Positions 47,392-58,339 of a DNA stretch of 64,000 nucleotides are shown here, in pieces (the first letter of the stretch is position 1; every line of letters begins with the position of its first letter). The stretch comes from Onchidella celtica. Lineage: Eukaryota; Mollusca; Gastropoda; Systellommatophora; Onchidiidae. Under the pieces are notes generated by a model that searched no databases, was not told the origin of the DNA, and saw nothing but the letters and a program-made list of their open reading frames with translations. The stretch lies in assembly GCA_963931925.1 (NCBI GenBank), contig OZ007570.1, positions 37,114,620 to 37,178,619 on the forward strand, read 5' to 3'. The position numbers were made by a program, and so were the translations under genes.

Positions 47392-47601
47392 AAGGCAGGC
47401 GTCAGACAGAGAAAGCTGCTCGCCATTCGCAGCACGCCATTCGCTACTTTAGACGACTTAATGCCAGTGAACACATTTCCTCAAAGGAAAGTAGTCATAT
47501 AGAGAAAGAAACAGCCTCTCGCCACTTGGCACTGGCTACACGTCCGTAATGAGTGGCGAGTGACTTGCAGCGAACACCTTTCTCTGTGTGACGCCTGCCT
47601 T
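47392..47601. mobile_element. 210-bp MITE with 24-bp inverted ends
   Basis: The ends AAGGCAGGCGTCAGACAGAG and (inverted) CTCTGTGTGACGCCTGCCTT match at all but one position, and weaker similarity continues inward. Short direct CGCCATTCGC repeats lie near the left end. No target duplication is obvious. Confidence 0.7.
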
Positions 47602-47912
47602 AGCCTCATGTTGGTGGCGCCCAGAGTCAAGTTTGTTCCGGCTCAGCTTTCGTGTGAGCTGTGGACTATGAAGTTAACCGAGACTTGTTTTAGGTCTTTG
47701 TTTTAGGAGGTTCCCTGCTCTTGGCATTCACACCTGACTTTTCTTGTGTTGTTTTCTCTTTTGTATTTTTTTGTTTTGTTCTTGTTTCTGTATGTTTTGT
47801 AGCAGGGATTGCATTTTAGAATTTTGCCCGGGCAGAGGCGCTTGTTCGGCCTTGTAATAGTTGAAGTGATATGCAGCCATTATGAATGGGAATAGTCAGA
47901 TTATATAAACTA

Positions 47913-48268
47913 CTTATCCTTAAAACGAAACTGTTACATGTGTTATTAATAAAACACGGGATCCATCGAACAATGAATACGAAGTTTATTTATGTACGGT
48001 ATGAAGAAAATGAATGGTATCCACAACGTTACTTACACCTAATAGGAAGGCACAAGAGGCACATGTGAATCTGCGCACCCACACTCACTCGCATGGCTCT
48101 TATATATTATATACTAATTCTTATAGACAATTTCTGAACCGACCTGACCACCGAGCTGACTCGACGATGATCCAGTAAGTTCGATAGACCATCCAATCAA
48201 ACAACAATACGTCATCGGGTGACATCATCTCAAGGCCACTTTTGCGTAAACAGCTCTCTCTGGAACGT
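47913..48268 (-). mobile_element. dispersed LTR-like repeat family, copy 2
   Basis: The reverse complement of this stretch matches 40477-40830 in the blocks described there. AT-rich with atataagag near 48100. Boundaries approximate. Confidence 0.45.
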
Positions 48269-48329
48269 TGTGGAATGTACCACCATTATCGATACAGGCC
48301 AAACCTAGGTCAGCGACGCCGCTAGACAT

Positions 48330-49300
48330 CAAAGGGAAAAAAAAAACGAACGAGAAGGGGTGAGAAAGGCTTGCCGTCTGCGAGCGATCAAGGAAAGGAT
48401 GGACGCGGAAGGTATAGACAAGACGGGCCGAGCTCGGCTGTCGTCGCCGCGAATAACAAGCGGAAGGACGGGAGAGGGTGGCCTACAGACGCTACGGTCC
48501 TGCTCTTCTTGATTCCCAACTGCCAATGTATCTTTAACGTGCGCAACTTGCAGACGGGCCCTCCGAGTTTTTCGTCCTTATCCGAGAAGACTAGGTGCTC
48601 GATCCTATCTATCTTTACTAATTCGAGTGCATCAAAACTCTCTTGAGTCAGCATTGCTTATGGAAAGGGAAGCCTCCTGTACTGAGTCAAGAGACGCAAT
48701 ACAGACTTGAACCGGTGCACCGCAAGTCTGTAAGGGACATTCCAGGTAATATGTTACTTAAGAGTGATATTTCAAACCATGCCTGGGAAAAAATTGATGT
48801 TTGTGTTGTGAAGGGTGGTAATTAGATTAACATTTTTGGTTAGCTTTATCTTCCAAACGTGATCATGTGACCTATCGATCATCATGGAAAAGAGCACATG
48901 TTTACAACCTCCCATCAATTACCAAGATTATGTCCCATCAGTTATCAAATGAATTGCCCAATTGTGCTTAAATGCAAAACTTGATTATTTATGCTTTTTC
49001 TGGATGCTGAAATGCATTTTTTGAATGTAGAAAAACATTGTTGACTAATCCTGTTGGTTTGGTTTCACAAATTTGCATTTTCATTTTGCAACGTAAAAAA
49101 CATGGTATTTTTCCTGTCCCATCAGTTGCCAACTAAAGTGAAGGCAACTGAATGGACTCATCTTAATTTTTATTATTTAAAACACATTTTTTTATCATTT
49201 CTATACCATTTTTTGGAGGACTGATCAATCCACTTTGAAATAAATGGTTGGTTATTTATTTAGTGGCCTTTTCTTTCCTAGAAAGTATTGTCTGAACGTC
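48330..49300. other. unassigned intergenic stretch, GC-rich then AT-rich
   Basis: 48330-48650 is notably GC-richer than its surroundings, with open frames on both strands (minus 48388-48654, 88 residues; plus 48371-48646). Neither resembles a known family. The abrupt composition change suggests inserted DNA, but no ends were found. From 48830 it is ordinary AT-rich sequence. Confidence 0.4.
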
Positions 49301-49654
49301 CAGTCGGTGACCGTGGAATGTCCCGTAATTATTTCAGAGATAATTATAATGTCTTTCAAAAATAACTTGACACATTTTAAAAGTGCGTAGTTTTAAAACT
49401 GCATCACCCATTGTGTTGAAATTTTCACACCTCGTTGAGAACACTATGACCACATACGAATTTTACTCATTTCCACGTTAGGGTCCTTTGGTCGTCTTAG
49501 GCTACCCGGTCACGTGATTTTGATTGTTCCATTCTCTTGGCCTTAAACCTTGATTAATTAAAAAAAGAAAAAAACACACGTGGAAAGGTTGACTCAACTT
49601 CTTTAATTCGCCACGTTTAAATCGGCGCTTTTCATTACGATAAACATGTCGTGA

Positions 49655-49900
49655 CTAAACCAAGAGTGAAAGAAATCAGATTCGTGGGATGCTTACTGCC
49701 GGGTGGCCTATTGCTGCTGAAGCTAGAAGCTTTAACGTAAGCAGACAGACGGTAAACGATATGAGAAAAACTGTCTGGCAGCAACTGGGGCCGTAAAAGA
49801 CCGCCAAAGTCAAGGCAGACCAAGAGTGACAACCCGCTGACAGGATGCATTTATTCGCATTCGACTTTAAGAGGTCACTTCAAAACATCAACAGATGAGC
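49655..49900 (+). pseudogene. Tc1/mariner transposase remnant (N-terminal HTH)
   Basis: From 49689 a frame reads MLTAGWPIAAEARSFNVSRQ, then TVNDMRK, the Tc1-type paired-like helix-turn-helix (family: LxAGxSxxxVAxxFxVSRxTV). After a stop and frame change it continues with QGRPRVTTR, a stop, then QDAFIRIRL, matching the family GRPRxTTxRQDRxIRL hinge. In-frame stops and at least one frameshift show it is dead. The catalytic DDE part was not found downstream, so this is a fragment. Confidence 0.75.
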
Positions 49901-50306
49901 TAAATGTAATGGCAAATGCTCCACCAGTGTCAGTAAATGTTGCAATCACAAGACACATTTTCACATTTAATAATCTAGCATCTGTGAAATTTTCATATCG
50001 ATCCGACCTGTAATAACCGAAATTTAAATAAAAGCATAAGGGTGTCAAGTCATGTTTGAAAGACTGCATAGGCCTAGGCCCTACACGTATCAAGTCTATT
50101 TCATTCATTATATTAATTGTGGTTCTGCATCGTGTCCCGACTCGAGACATATTTTTTCTTACGTTTCTATAACAGCACAAACATTGCAATTTCTGTTAGA
50201 GTCCCCCTAACATGACAAAAGTAAAATGGCAACTGACACTGGCTGCTATTGTGTTAGAAGGAAACTACACGAGGACTGTCTTTCTCAAGAAATTTGCTCT
50301 ATAAAT

Positions 50307-50406
50307 CTCTCTGTCTCCCTCTCTCTCTCTCTCATTCTTTTTCTTTTTCTTTCTCTCTCTCATTCTTTCTCTTTCTCTCTCCCTTTCTTTTTCTTTCTCT
50401 CTCTCG
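50307..50406. repeat. CT microsatellite adjoining a LINE fragment
   Basis: (TC)n with TTTTC interruptions, running directly into the LINE fragment at 50406. Confidence 0.8.
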
Positions 50407-50990
50407 ACATGCTGGCCAAAGAAACATTACGAAGTCCACCACAACACCTAAAAATATCACACGCTGATTTCAAACCCGCTATTAATAACTTCATTAAATC
50501 GAGATGGCAGGAAAGATGGGATGAACAAACATCAAATAAACTTCACTTCACCCAAGATCAATTTGGACAGTGGACCCATGGCCTCTCAACAAATCGGAGT
50601 GATGAAATTGTCGGTCTGGTTCATTCCCATCTCACACGTCGTTTTTTTATTTCGAGGGGAAGGTGTGTGGTCAACTATCAATAACAACATAATTATTTTG
50701 ATTGACTGTGTAAACTTAATGCATATCCGAAGAAGGCACTATGCCTGCGGATCCATGAAAGAATTATTTTCTGACGTGGATCCGCAGCGCGCCCTGTCCT
50801 GTCCGAGACTGAGAGAGACTAAGAACTACAACTTGATTTAGTAACTTTTATATTCGTTTACAAAACTTTTTAGAGATCTGTACAAAACGACTTTTTTTTT
50901 TATATAGAATTTTACCACTGTGTTAAAATTATGTGAATGTATTTATTGTTAAACTTGCCGGCTCTGAATACGAAATACGAATAAAGAAAG
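50406..50990 (+). pseudogene. I-clade-like LINE, 3' fragment (RNase H end and C-terminus)
   Basis: The frame from 50406 reads DMLAKETLRSPPQ, then ISHADFKPAINNFIKSRWQE and SNKLHFTQDQFGQW...NRSDEIV. This is the tail of the RNase H domain and the post-RNase H stretch typical of I/Nimb-type LINEs. After a frameshift near 50640 a second frame gives ILIDCVNLMHIRRRHYACG and SMKELFSDVDP, the matching C-terminal block, with a stop at 50839-50841. A 3' tail with AATAAA (50980) follows. It is 5'-truncated next to a CT tract, the usual state of a LINE insertion. Confidence 0.75.
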
Positions 50991-51072
50991 TGTACGGGTA
51001 TCCAAATAGACCGTGAAGGGAGCAAAGTGGCCGTTATCGTGCCAGCGCGCCGTAAAACCCAAACTCAGACTC

Positions 51073-51272
51073 AATTCTCTCCCTCTCATTCTCTTTCTCT
51101 TTTTGTATGTCTCTTTCTCTCTTTCTCTTTCTCTCTATCCCTCCTCACTCTCTTTTTCTCTCTCTTTCTTCTCCCCCCCTCTCTCTCTCTCTCCTTCTCA
51201 CTCACTCTCTTCTCCCTCTCTCTCTCCTTCTCACTCGCTCTCTCCCTTTTTTTCTTTTTCTCATTCACGTCC
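51073..51272. repeat. CT-rich microsatellite/low-complexity block
   Basis: About 200 bases of (TC)n with C- and T-run interruptions. It gives long open frames on both strands that are composition artefacts. Confidence 0.8.
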
Positions 51273-51532
51273 TTACTTTCAGATGCCTGAATCTGCGTCT
51301 TTCTTAGTTTGTGTGTATATATAATGTTTACGCGTATATATATACATACTACATGTATATCTCTCAGTTTAAATCAGGGTTTTACAGCATGTTCCATAGT
51401 GTATAGCTCTACATAGCTGAAAGGAGGAGGCCTTCCCTTCAAATATGAATATGCGTAGTTTCGAGAGGGGACAGTGGGCAAAGTGATTAAATGACAAATT
51501 TATTTGTACAACACAAAGAGTTTATAATAAAC

Positions 51533-52040
51533 CTAGAGGTAAGACTCGGTCACGTCACATAGCCGCAAATAGAAAACCCGGCAGCCATCTTTGCTTACGG
51601 CAAGCGATTGCAAACACGGTGTCAAGGCCAGTGCTAACGAAAGTAGTTTTTTGTCGGAAGGCCTCAGTATTTTATTCTTGTTCATTCCTCTTTAGAGATG
51701 GCGGTTCAAATTCATCCGTACATTTTGTATTTTGTCATAATTCATAATGTTTGTTTTTTTTCTTTTGGTAGGATTATATTTTTTACATTTTCGTGGTTCA
51801 CCCAATCCATAAATTAAGTCTGCTCAGTACTACTGTAATCCCCGTTCAAACAATCTGAAAGACCGTATTATTTTAGGCTTGGATTAGGCTGTCTAAGTCG
51901 AAGCAGGCTTGCCGTAAGTTGGCTTTACTTTAGCCGTACTGTCTAGGTCGAGGCAGGCTTGCCGTAAGTTGGCCGCCATCTTTACTTCACCTACTGACGA
52001 CGCCACGCGGAGACTTGCGTAGCGCTAGTCTGACCTCTAG
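51533..52040. mobile_element. foldback element with CTAGAGGT ends (weak)
   Basis: CTAGAGGTAAGACT at the left and AGTCTGACCTCTAG at the right are inverted. Inside, a block with GTCTA(A/G)GTCGA(A/G)GCAGGC and gccgtaagttgg is duplicated in tandem (51888-51920, 51938-51975), and TTACGGCAAGC at the left is inverted to it. No target duplication recognised. Confidence 0.45.
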
Positions 52041-52599
52041 CTATATATAACCTCTTTGGTACAACATTAAATAAAAAGGTAAAACAAAAGTCTGAATGTT
52101 GAAAAAATGAATGAAAACTCAAAACCGTCCTTGAATATTCTGTATCTTTTAAAAATATAATTTAGGCACAAGAGCATTATTACGAGTAATTAAATAATTA
52201 ATTCAGCTCTGGCCATTTGCATCCTCTCAAAACGAGAGCTTCCGATGGAAATTGACTGGCATGTCATTTGTGACACGCATAGATAATTCGGTTAATCAGA
52301 CCGTTAATTGCACGTTAAAAAATGACAGAACATACTTGCAATTTCTGACATAGACTTTCACACTCAGTTTCAAGATGAAAGACCGTGTTTCCAAAATAAA
52401 CAGAGCAAAATATTTTTTGCTTTTTTCATTCCGCTGACCAATTTACTATTATCAAACTCGGCTATGACAAGTTGTAAATCTTTGAATGTATCAAATACGA
52501 CAAAACGAAACAAAACAAAATACAATAACAAAACGGTGAGTTAATTTGTTCATGGACGCACGTGGATCCATAAAAACGTGGACTAAATAAAACTGAAAT

Positions 52600-53130
52600 A
52601 TGAAAATGAATGAAAGTAATGTAGAAAACAGTGGAAATAATTTTATGTAAATAATAAAGTGTTTGAGAGAAATGAATCCAAGTGATGAAATGAATGAGGG
52701 AAATGAATGAAAGTAAGGACGTGAATGAGAGAATTGAATGTAAGAATAAAGAGAATGACAGAAATGAATGAAAGTAAGGACGTGAATGAGAGAATTGAAT
52801 GTAAGAATAAAGAGAATGACAGAAATGAATGAAAGTAAGGACGTGAATGAGAGATTTGAATGTAAGAATAAAGAGAATGACAGAAATGAATGAAAGTAAG
52901 GACGTGAATGAGAGAATTGAATGTAAGAATAAAGAGAATGACAGAAATGAATGAAAGTAAGGACGTGAATGAGAGATTTGAATGTAAGAATAAAGAGAAT
53001 GACAGAAACGAATGAAAGCCATGATGTGAATGGGAGAAATGAACGAAAGTAAGGACGTGAATGAGAGAAATGAATGAAAGTAACGAAGCGAATGAGAGAA
53101 ATGAATGGGGATTATCAAGTGAATGAAAGA
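52600..53130. repeat. minisatellite, 61-bp core units
   Basis: A high-identity core at 52700-53010: TAAGAATAAAGAGAATGACA recurs at 52741, 52802, 52863, 52924 and 52985, exactly 61 bases apart. It is embedded in looser (gaatgaaa/gaatgaga) repeats. All three minus-strand frames are stop-poor, giving a spurious 241-residue open frame. Confidence 0.9.
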
Positions 53131-54077
53131 TATAAAGCCAAAATAATGAAAGCAGTAAACAGAACGAAATAAAATTAAAAACAACAAAATTGTCCGGAGA
53201 TCAACACTGAAAATATCCTCAAATGTGGATGTTATTCATTTGTGCTAAAATATGGCTACAGATCTGAAATGCTACCATAAAGAGGAAATGGAACTTAGGT
53301 ACAGGGGTCACTGTTTTGAGAACTGAACATCATCATTAGACATGTGGCCATTCAGAACTTCGATATCGAAAACGCGTACAACCTGTGGCTTCAGACTGTT
53401 CCCATTTTCGACTCCTCCACATAATTATATGCACGCATCACCGTTTATGAATGGATCAGACTAACTCTTTCAAACCACAAGAATATCGACAATATTTGAA
53501 ACAGCGTTACTCAGTACTGTTTCCCATACAAGTGGTCAAAATTAGTAATGTGCATTGTATAAAAATTTGAAAAATACGGTCAATGGAATTTTGAAAAAAA
53601 CAACCAACTGATTTTTTGCATCCCAAGGACAAAGTCGTTAATTTTTCTTTATTTTGCACTACTTTTTTTTTGTTTTGTTTTGTACTTGTTGTTTTATATG
53701 TTAGGAAATATTTTCGTAAAAAATGGAAGAGATTATATAGAAACATGGACTTTTCGTTCATGGTGTGATAATGCGGTGTCCCGTTTAAAAGACAATTTGA
53801 CACGCCTGGCACAGTTCTAACTGGCGTCGGTTAGCAAAACAAACCCAATATAATTACTCATTTTACACGGAAAAATACAGTTTACTTTCAAAACCAATGG
53901 TGTTCTTTTTCATAATTATTATACTACCAAATCGGGAATTTGATCATTATCAATCAGATTCCATACGCGTGTCCTCATTTCTTTGCCAAGATACCACCCT
54001 GATGGAATAGGCATTGTGATAAAGTGAACTGTCCCACCTTGAACATTGCGAAAACACATACACACGCACAGAGACTG

Positions 54078-54185
<108 letters not shown>

Positions 54186-54221
54186 AAGCTACCATCTGGG
54201 AACATAAGCATTTGTTATTGA

Positions 54222-54312
54222 AAGGGTTAGGGTTAGGGATAGTATTAAGTTTTGGGTTAGGAATAAGGAACAGGTTAGAGATAAGTCGTGGGTTAGGGTT
54301 AGGGATAGGATG
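54222..54312. repeat. interstitial telomere-like TTAGGG patch
   Basis: GGGTTAGGGTTAGGGATAG at both ends (54222 and 54290), with degenerate GGTTAG units between. (TTAGGG)n is the usual animal telomere unit. Only two perfect neighbours occur at each end, so this is a short interstitial patch next to the GA repeat. Confidence 0.7.
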
Positions 54313-54903
54313 GTCTTGACTGAGTTGCAAGGACATGCGGAAACTCTTTTCAAAATATGATTGATGGAACTCCAGTTTTGTGGGACACGCTTTGTGCACA
54401 CTCTACAGCCCAGCGGGGGTCGAGCTGTGCATGTTACGCCAATAGGGGAGACATTACATGATACAGTGCCCGGGCGCGTGATTTTTTTGCGTACGAGCTT
54501 TAGCAAATTCAGGAGTGGGGCAGCAACACACCCCAGCAACAGGTGCAAATTTAGATAAGGCATCCTCTTTACAACCTATGGACTTTCAAACTTTAAAAGT
54601 TTAAAATGTCAATTTCTCCAAACCTTCATTTTGTGACAACTGACATTTTCCCCCTGTTATCTTCATGTATAAGAAGTCTTTATCCCATACGACGCTTAGC
54701 AGGCTGCATATGGCATGTAGGCTGCTTTGTGTAATCGTCTTAGTGTTATCGGATTCACGGAGATTCGAGTGTCTATAAATGCAGTAGAATCGATAGCTAT
54801 AAGGCGGATTTGACGTTATAGCATACATTGTGGACACTAGCTGACCCGGGCAAGATAAATCTTGCAAATTTTTTGAACCGCGCCCGACCGTATCGTCGCC
54901 GTC

Positions 54904-55434
54904 GAATAACAAGGTTCTATCTCCGCCTTTTGGCTGAACATAGTTACACACTAAGCGCTACTTCCATAGACCCTTTCAACTTCCGCGTTACGGTTGTTTG
55001 CGGAGAGCCGCACGGCTTCGAAAAGCACCGCGTAGGGCAAAAACCTCAACTTGCCTTGACGATGGCATCTGAATATAATGTGCACATTCAAAGCAAAGAT
55101 GCATTTTTATGCCAGAACCAGCACGTAACGGGTTTGTACAGTTGGGTACCCAACAAGAGGATGGCATCGTTCGACCGTTGTCCAGCGCTTCCGCCCTACA
55201 AGTGGGGCACGCCACCATTTTGTTTGCAAATCACTTGATATGGAGGACGGTAAATTAAAAGGGTCTATACGCCTTCTTCACTGTGTGTCAAAAGTATCAA
55301 GCGGAATTGGTGTGTATTTTGTAAGTATTACTGAAAAGAAAAAAAATATCGTATTATCAAAAGCTATGAGCACATGAAACTTCAGTCATCAATTTCTCAG
55401 AAGTTGACGGAAGGGAGTTAGAGCCTTGTCATTC
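54904..55434. mobile_element. foldback MITE (AAGGTTCTA family), copy 2, split by another MITE
   Basis: The left end GAATAACAAGGTTCTA and right end GCCTTGTCATTC correspond to the copy at 45090-45312. The shared interior resumes after the insertion (cactgtgtgtcaaaagtat...aaaagctatgagcacatgaa). The element at 54966-55268 lies inside it; without that insert the length is about 228, like copy 1. Confidence 0.75.
54966..55268 (-). mobile_element. MITE with short cysteine-rich frame, copy 1 (nested)
   Basis: Ends ATAGACCCTTTCAACTTCCG and (inverted) TTAAAAGGGTCTAT. It is the reverse complement of 58034-58332. On the minus strand it carries a short frame with SSCWVPNCTNPLRAGSGIKM. The C-x4-C...GI.MH pattern resembles the first part of a THAP zinc-binding domain, which P-element-type transposases carry at the N-terminus. 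Homology is tentative. The element is too short to be autonomous. Confidence 0.6.
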
Positions 55435-55994
55435 TAAGGGGATGGTGTATCAGAGCTAGGCCTCTTAAATAACAGCACTTGGATTCGATGCAGTTACTAA
55501 TGGAATTCATTGTTACACCGCAAGTTCTTGGAAAATATACAAATGTGATAAAAGTTAATGTTTGACCAGCAGTGTGTAAAGAGAATCAAAGAACAAAATT
55601 CCAGTCATAGTTTTCGATTTTACTCGACGAAAATGTCCCTTTGGGGGTATGTGTGTGGGTGTGTAAATAAATATAATTATTTTGAAAGACTCAGTTTTGC
55701 TCAAAATTGATAACTGCACCTAAATTATCGTCAGAAATTGTGGCGGCATCCAAACTTTCATAATTGAAGTTATCAATGAATCATGAAGTTACAGGTGTTC
55801 ACGATTTTCACCCGCTCGCTCCATTATAGTATGATAGGTTCATCGTTCCCTCTACCCTCTAGTGGCCAGCCACAGACTTTCTAATCCCAGTCTTCTGAAA
55901 CATGCAAAAAATGATTTAAAAATAGTCAAATATGAAAAAAAAGTACTTTATTCTTCATCTGAAAAAAAAGGTTATCGTTTTTTTTTCTTGTTCT

Positions 55995-56425
55995 TGTTAG
56001 GCCCCGCCCGTCCAGTGCAGGATGTAAACTGGTACATCCTCCGCCACAGATCTCCAGTTTCCTCTGTTTTCCGTCCGTCTTGTCCATGCCTGTCCACCTG
56101 TCTGCACAATAATTATCATCTATACATCGTCTCTCGAGGCGACCTCATGTTCTCTTGACTTTTCTAGGCCTCCATTCAGTGCAGCGCCTCGTCCACCTGT
56201 TGTCTTTCATCCTTCCGATTATGGCCAGCCCATTTCCGCTTTTGTCGTAGTGTGCATTTCACAATGTCTGTAACCTGGGTCTGTCTCCGTATATCACTGT
56301 GAAGGATATTATCATTAAGCTTTACTTTGAGAATCTTCCTTTCCATTGCTCTTTGCGTGGTTCTGAAATGTTTAACCTGCTGCTTTGTTAGTGACCGTTC
56401 GCAGCCACACGCGGCTGTTAGAATG
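55995..56425 (-). pseudogene. RTE-like (BovB-type) LINE, RT C-terminal fragment
   Basis: Reading the minus strand from 56425: LTAACGCERSLTKQQVKHFR, then TTQRAMERKILKVKLNDNI, then RRQTQVTDIVK...KRKWAGH, ending at a TGA (56176-56178). This follows the RTE/BovB pattern of TTQRAMERxxLxxxxxDxI, RRRTxVxDI and KWxWAGH. Beyond the stop, WRPR and, in another frame, NWRSVAEDVPVYILHW echo the family C-terminus. Stops and frameshifts mark it as dead. It differs from the LINE in ARID2 intron 9. Confidence 0.75.
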
Positions 56426-56712
56426 ATTGATTAGGTAATGCTTAAAAAAATAAAAATAATGGAGCATTGGGTACCATGTGACCTGTTTCAAGTTCAGGGT
56501 GTCTCAAAAGTGTATACACACTTCGTATTATCAACAAATTATCAAGTAAGAAACATTCAAGAATTTTCATTCAAAATAAAGAGGATAAGATGTGTACTTA
56601 TTTGAGTTATCTCTTGCATTCAAGGTCGACCTGGGCCAGACATCTGACGCAGTTCAGTAAAGTTGCAAACAACATTTAGAAGTTCTCTTGCGTATTTTAA
56701 TTTTTGTTGTTC

Positions 56713-57080
56713 ACCGTGTACAGGGCCGGATTTAGATGAAGAGAGGCCTTAGGCTCTTCTAGCTGTGAGGCCCACCCCAATCCCCCACCTTCACGCCAAG
56801 AGGAAGATGGAAGTGTTTTAAATAATTTGAGTAACGCCAATGAGGATGACAGATGTTGAAAATTCCGCACTTTGCAATTCCTTCTCTTAAGGACATAAGC
56901 TAGGAAACTTACAAAAGACTTGTTCAGAAACTACAGCGCATTACAACATCGTATGCAAGAAAAAGCTACGCATTTCACAAAATATTATGCACATTGGCCT
57001 GAGGCGGTGGGAAACCTAGATTTTGAGGCACTGGGCTTCAGCTTACCTAGCCTAAAGATAAATCCGGCACTGCCCCTGTA
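56713..57080 (-). mobile_element. hAT-like MITE copy 2
   Basis: Element 56721-57072 begins CAGGGCCGGATTTAGATGAA and ends TAAATCCGGCACTG. It is the reverse complement of the element at 41576-41937 (shared inner blocks include aatttgagtaacgcc and catgcgaaattg-type segments). The flanking 8-mers accgtgta and cccctgta agree at 6 of 8 positions, so the duplication has decayed. Confidence 0.78.
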
Positions 57081-58033
57081 TTATACGCGTATTATATCAC
57101 TTTCCAACAGGGAAAGATACTGAGGATCGTTTTCGGCCCTCCGCAAATCGCCTCAACAAGACACTGTAGCGAGATGGGTGTCATATTTCACCAGGGCCCC
57201 GTACCATGTCACTTCAGTTTGCCTGTTATTGAATTACGATATACGTTTCTGTAATGATGCGTAAGATGCCTGTAAGATGTATGTTCTCTTAAACGCTCAG
57301 TGTCAGAGAATTTCCCTTATGGGATACCGTACTAAAGTGATTCTTATCTTATCTTGCTGGGTTTAAAGGGCATAAGTTCCGCCCTATTTCCCGACCAAAG
57401 ATCTACGCGAGATACTTCATGTGCATCAAATTCAATTTAGTTTAAAGTGAGTCTGCAGCCTTATTTTATCTAGAATCCGTGATGTTATCATTGCTATCAC
57501 TCATTCATTTTCCCTACATGAAATTATTTACTTTTTGTGCCGTTTCAACATTTTCAGTATGGCATGTAGCAATCTTTTAAATTATGATATATTAAAACAA
57601 ACCCCCCAAAATCGGGACATTATTGATGTAGAGATAAATTCTCGCGTTCGTCGAGATAAAACGGCAAATTTCAACTAACTTCTGTATTTATTTATTTATT
57701 TGCTTAATTACATGGCAAATTGATTTGAACATACTTTCCGTTAATGTTAAACGAAATACATTGTACATTCATCTGTTTATAGAGACGGTTCAGTGTCCTA
57801 TGTCTTCATTATGGGTTAGTTTTTAGTCCTGTGCTCAATGTTTTGTTTGTTTGTTTGTTTTGCTCATTGCTATATTTTATATAGGGCCTGTTTTATTATC
57901 AAAATATTCACAATGTGATTGTAGTTACCAACGTATTGCCAGGTTCAGAATAAAAAAGGCACTACAGCCAAGTCCCCACCTAAAAAAAGGGTCTTGTACT
58001 AGACAGTTAGCTGAACCAGGGAGTATGTATGTA

Positions 58034-58332
58034 TGGACCCTTTTCATTTAGCGTCCTCCATATCATGTGATTTGCAAAAAAAATGGCGGCGTGCCTCACT
58101 TGTAGGGCGGAAGCGATGGACAACGGTCGAACCATGCTATCCTCTTGTTGGACACCCAACTGTACAAACCCGTCACGTGCTGGTTCTGGCATAAAAATGC
58201 ATCTTTGCTTAGACTGTGCACATATACAGATGCCATCACTAAGGCAAGTTGAGGTTTTTGCCCTACACGGTGCTTTTCGATGCCGTGCGGCTCCCCGCAA
58301 ACAACCGAAACGCGGAAGTGAAAAGGGTCCAT
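58034..58332 (+). mobile_element. MITE with short cysteine-rich frame, copy 2
   Basis: Ends TGGACCCTTTTCA and (inverted) TGAAAAGGGTCCA. An 83-residue open frame (58083-58334) starts MAACLTCRAEAMDNGRTMLS and contains SSCWTPNCTNPSRAGSGIKM followed by HLCLDCAH. The corresponding frame in copy 1 differs at scattered positions without stops in the cysteine-rich part. AATGGCGGCG at 58083 resembles a YY1-type site. Confidence 0.65.
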
Positions 58333-58339
58333 AGAGAGG

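Noticed and set aside
51013-51324. Overlapping open frames on both strands
   Set aside because: Low-complexity CT/GA tract.
52462-53187. 241-residue open frame on the minus strand
   Set aside because: It lies almost entirely in a 61-bp minisatellite and its phenylalanine/serine/histidine-rich composition follows from the repeat.
54189-54563. 124-residue minus-strand frame over the telomere-like patch
   Set aside because: Its N/P/L-rich section is the translation of degenerate TTAGGG repeats.
57115-57230. Tyrosine-recombinase (DIRS/Ngaro-like) fragment
   Set aside because: One frame reads QQDTVARWVSYF, similar to a short motif in that family, but the match is only about 12 residues with nothing around it.
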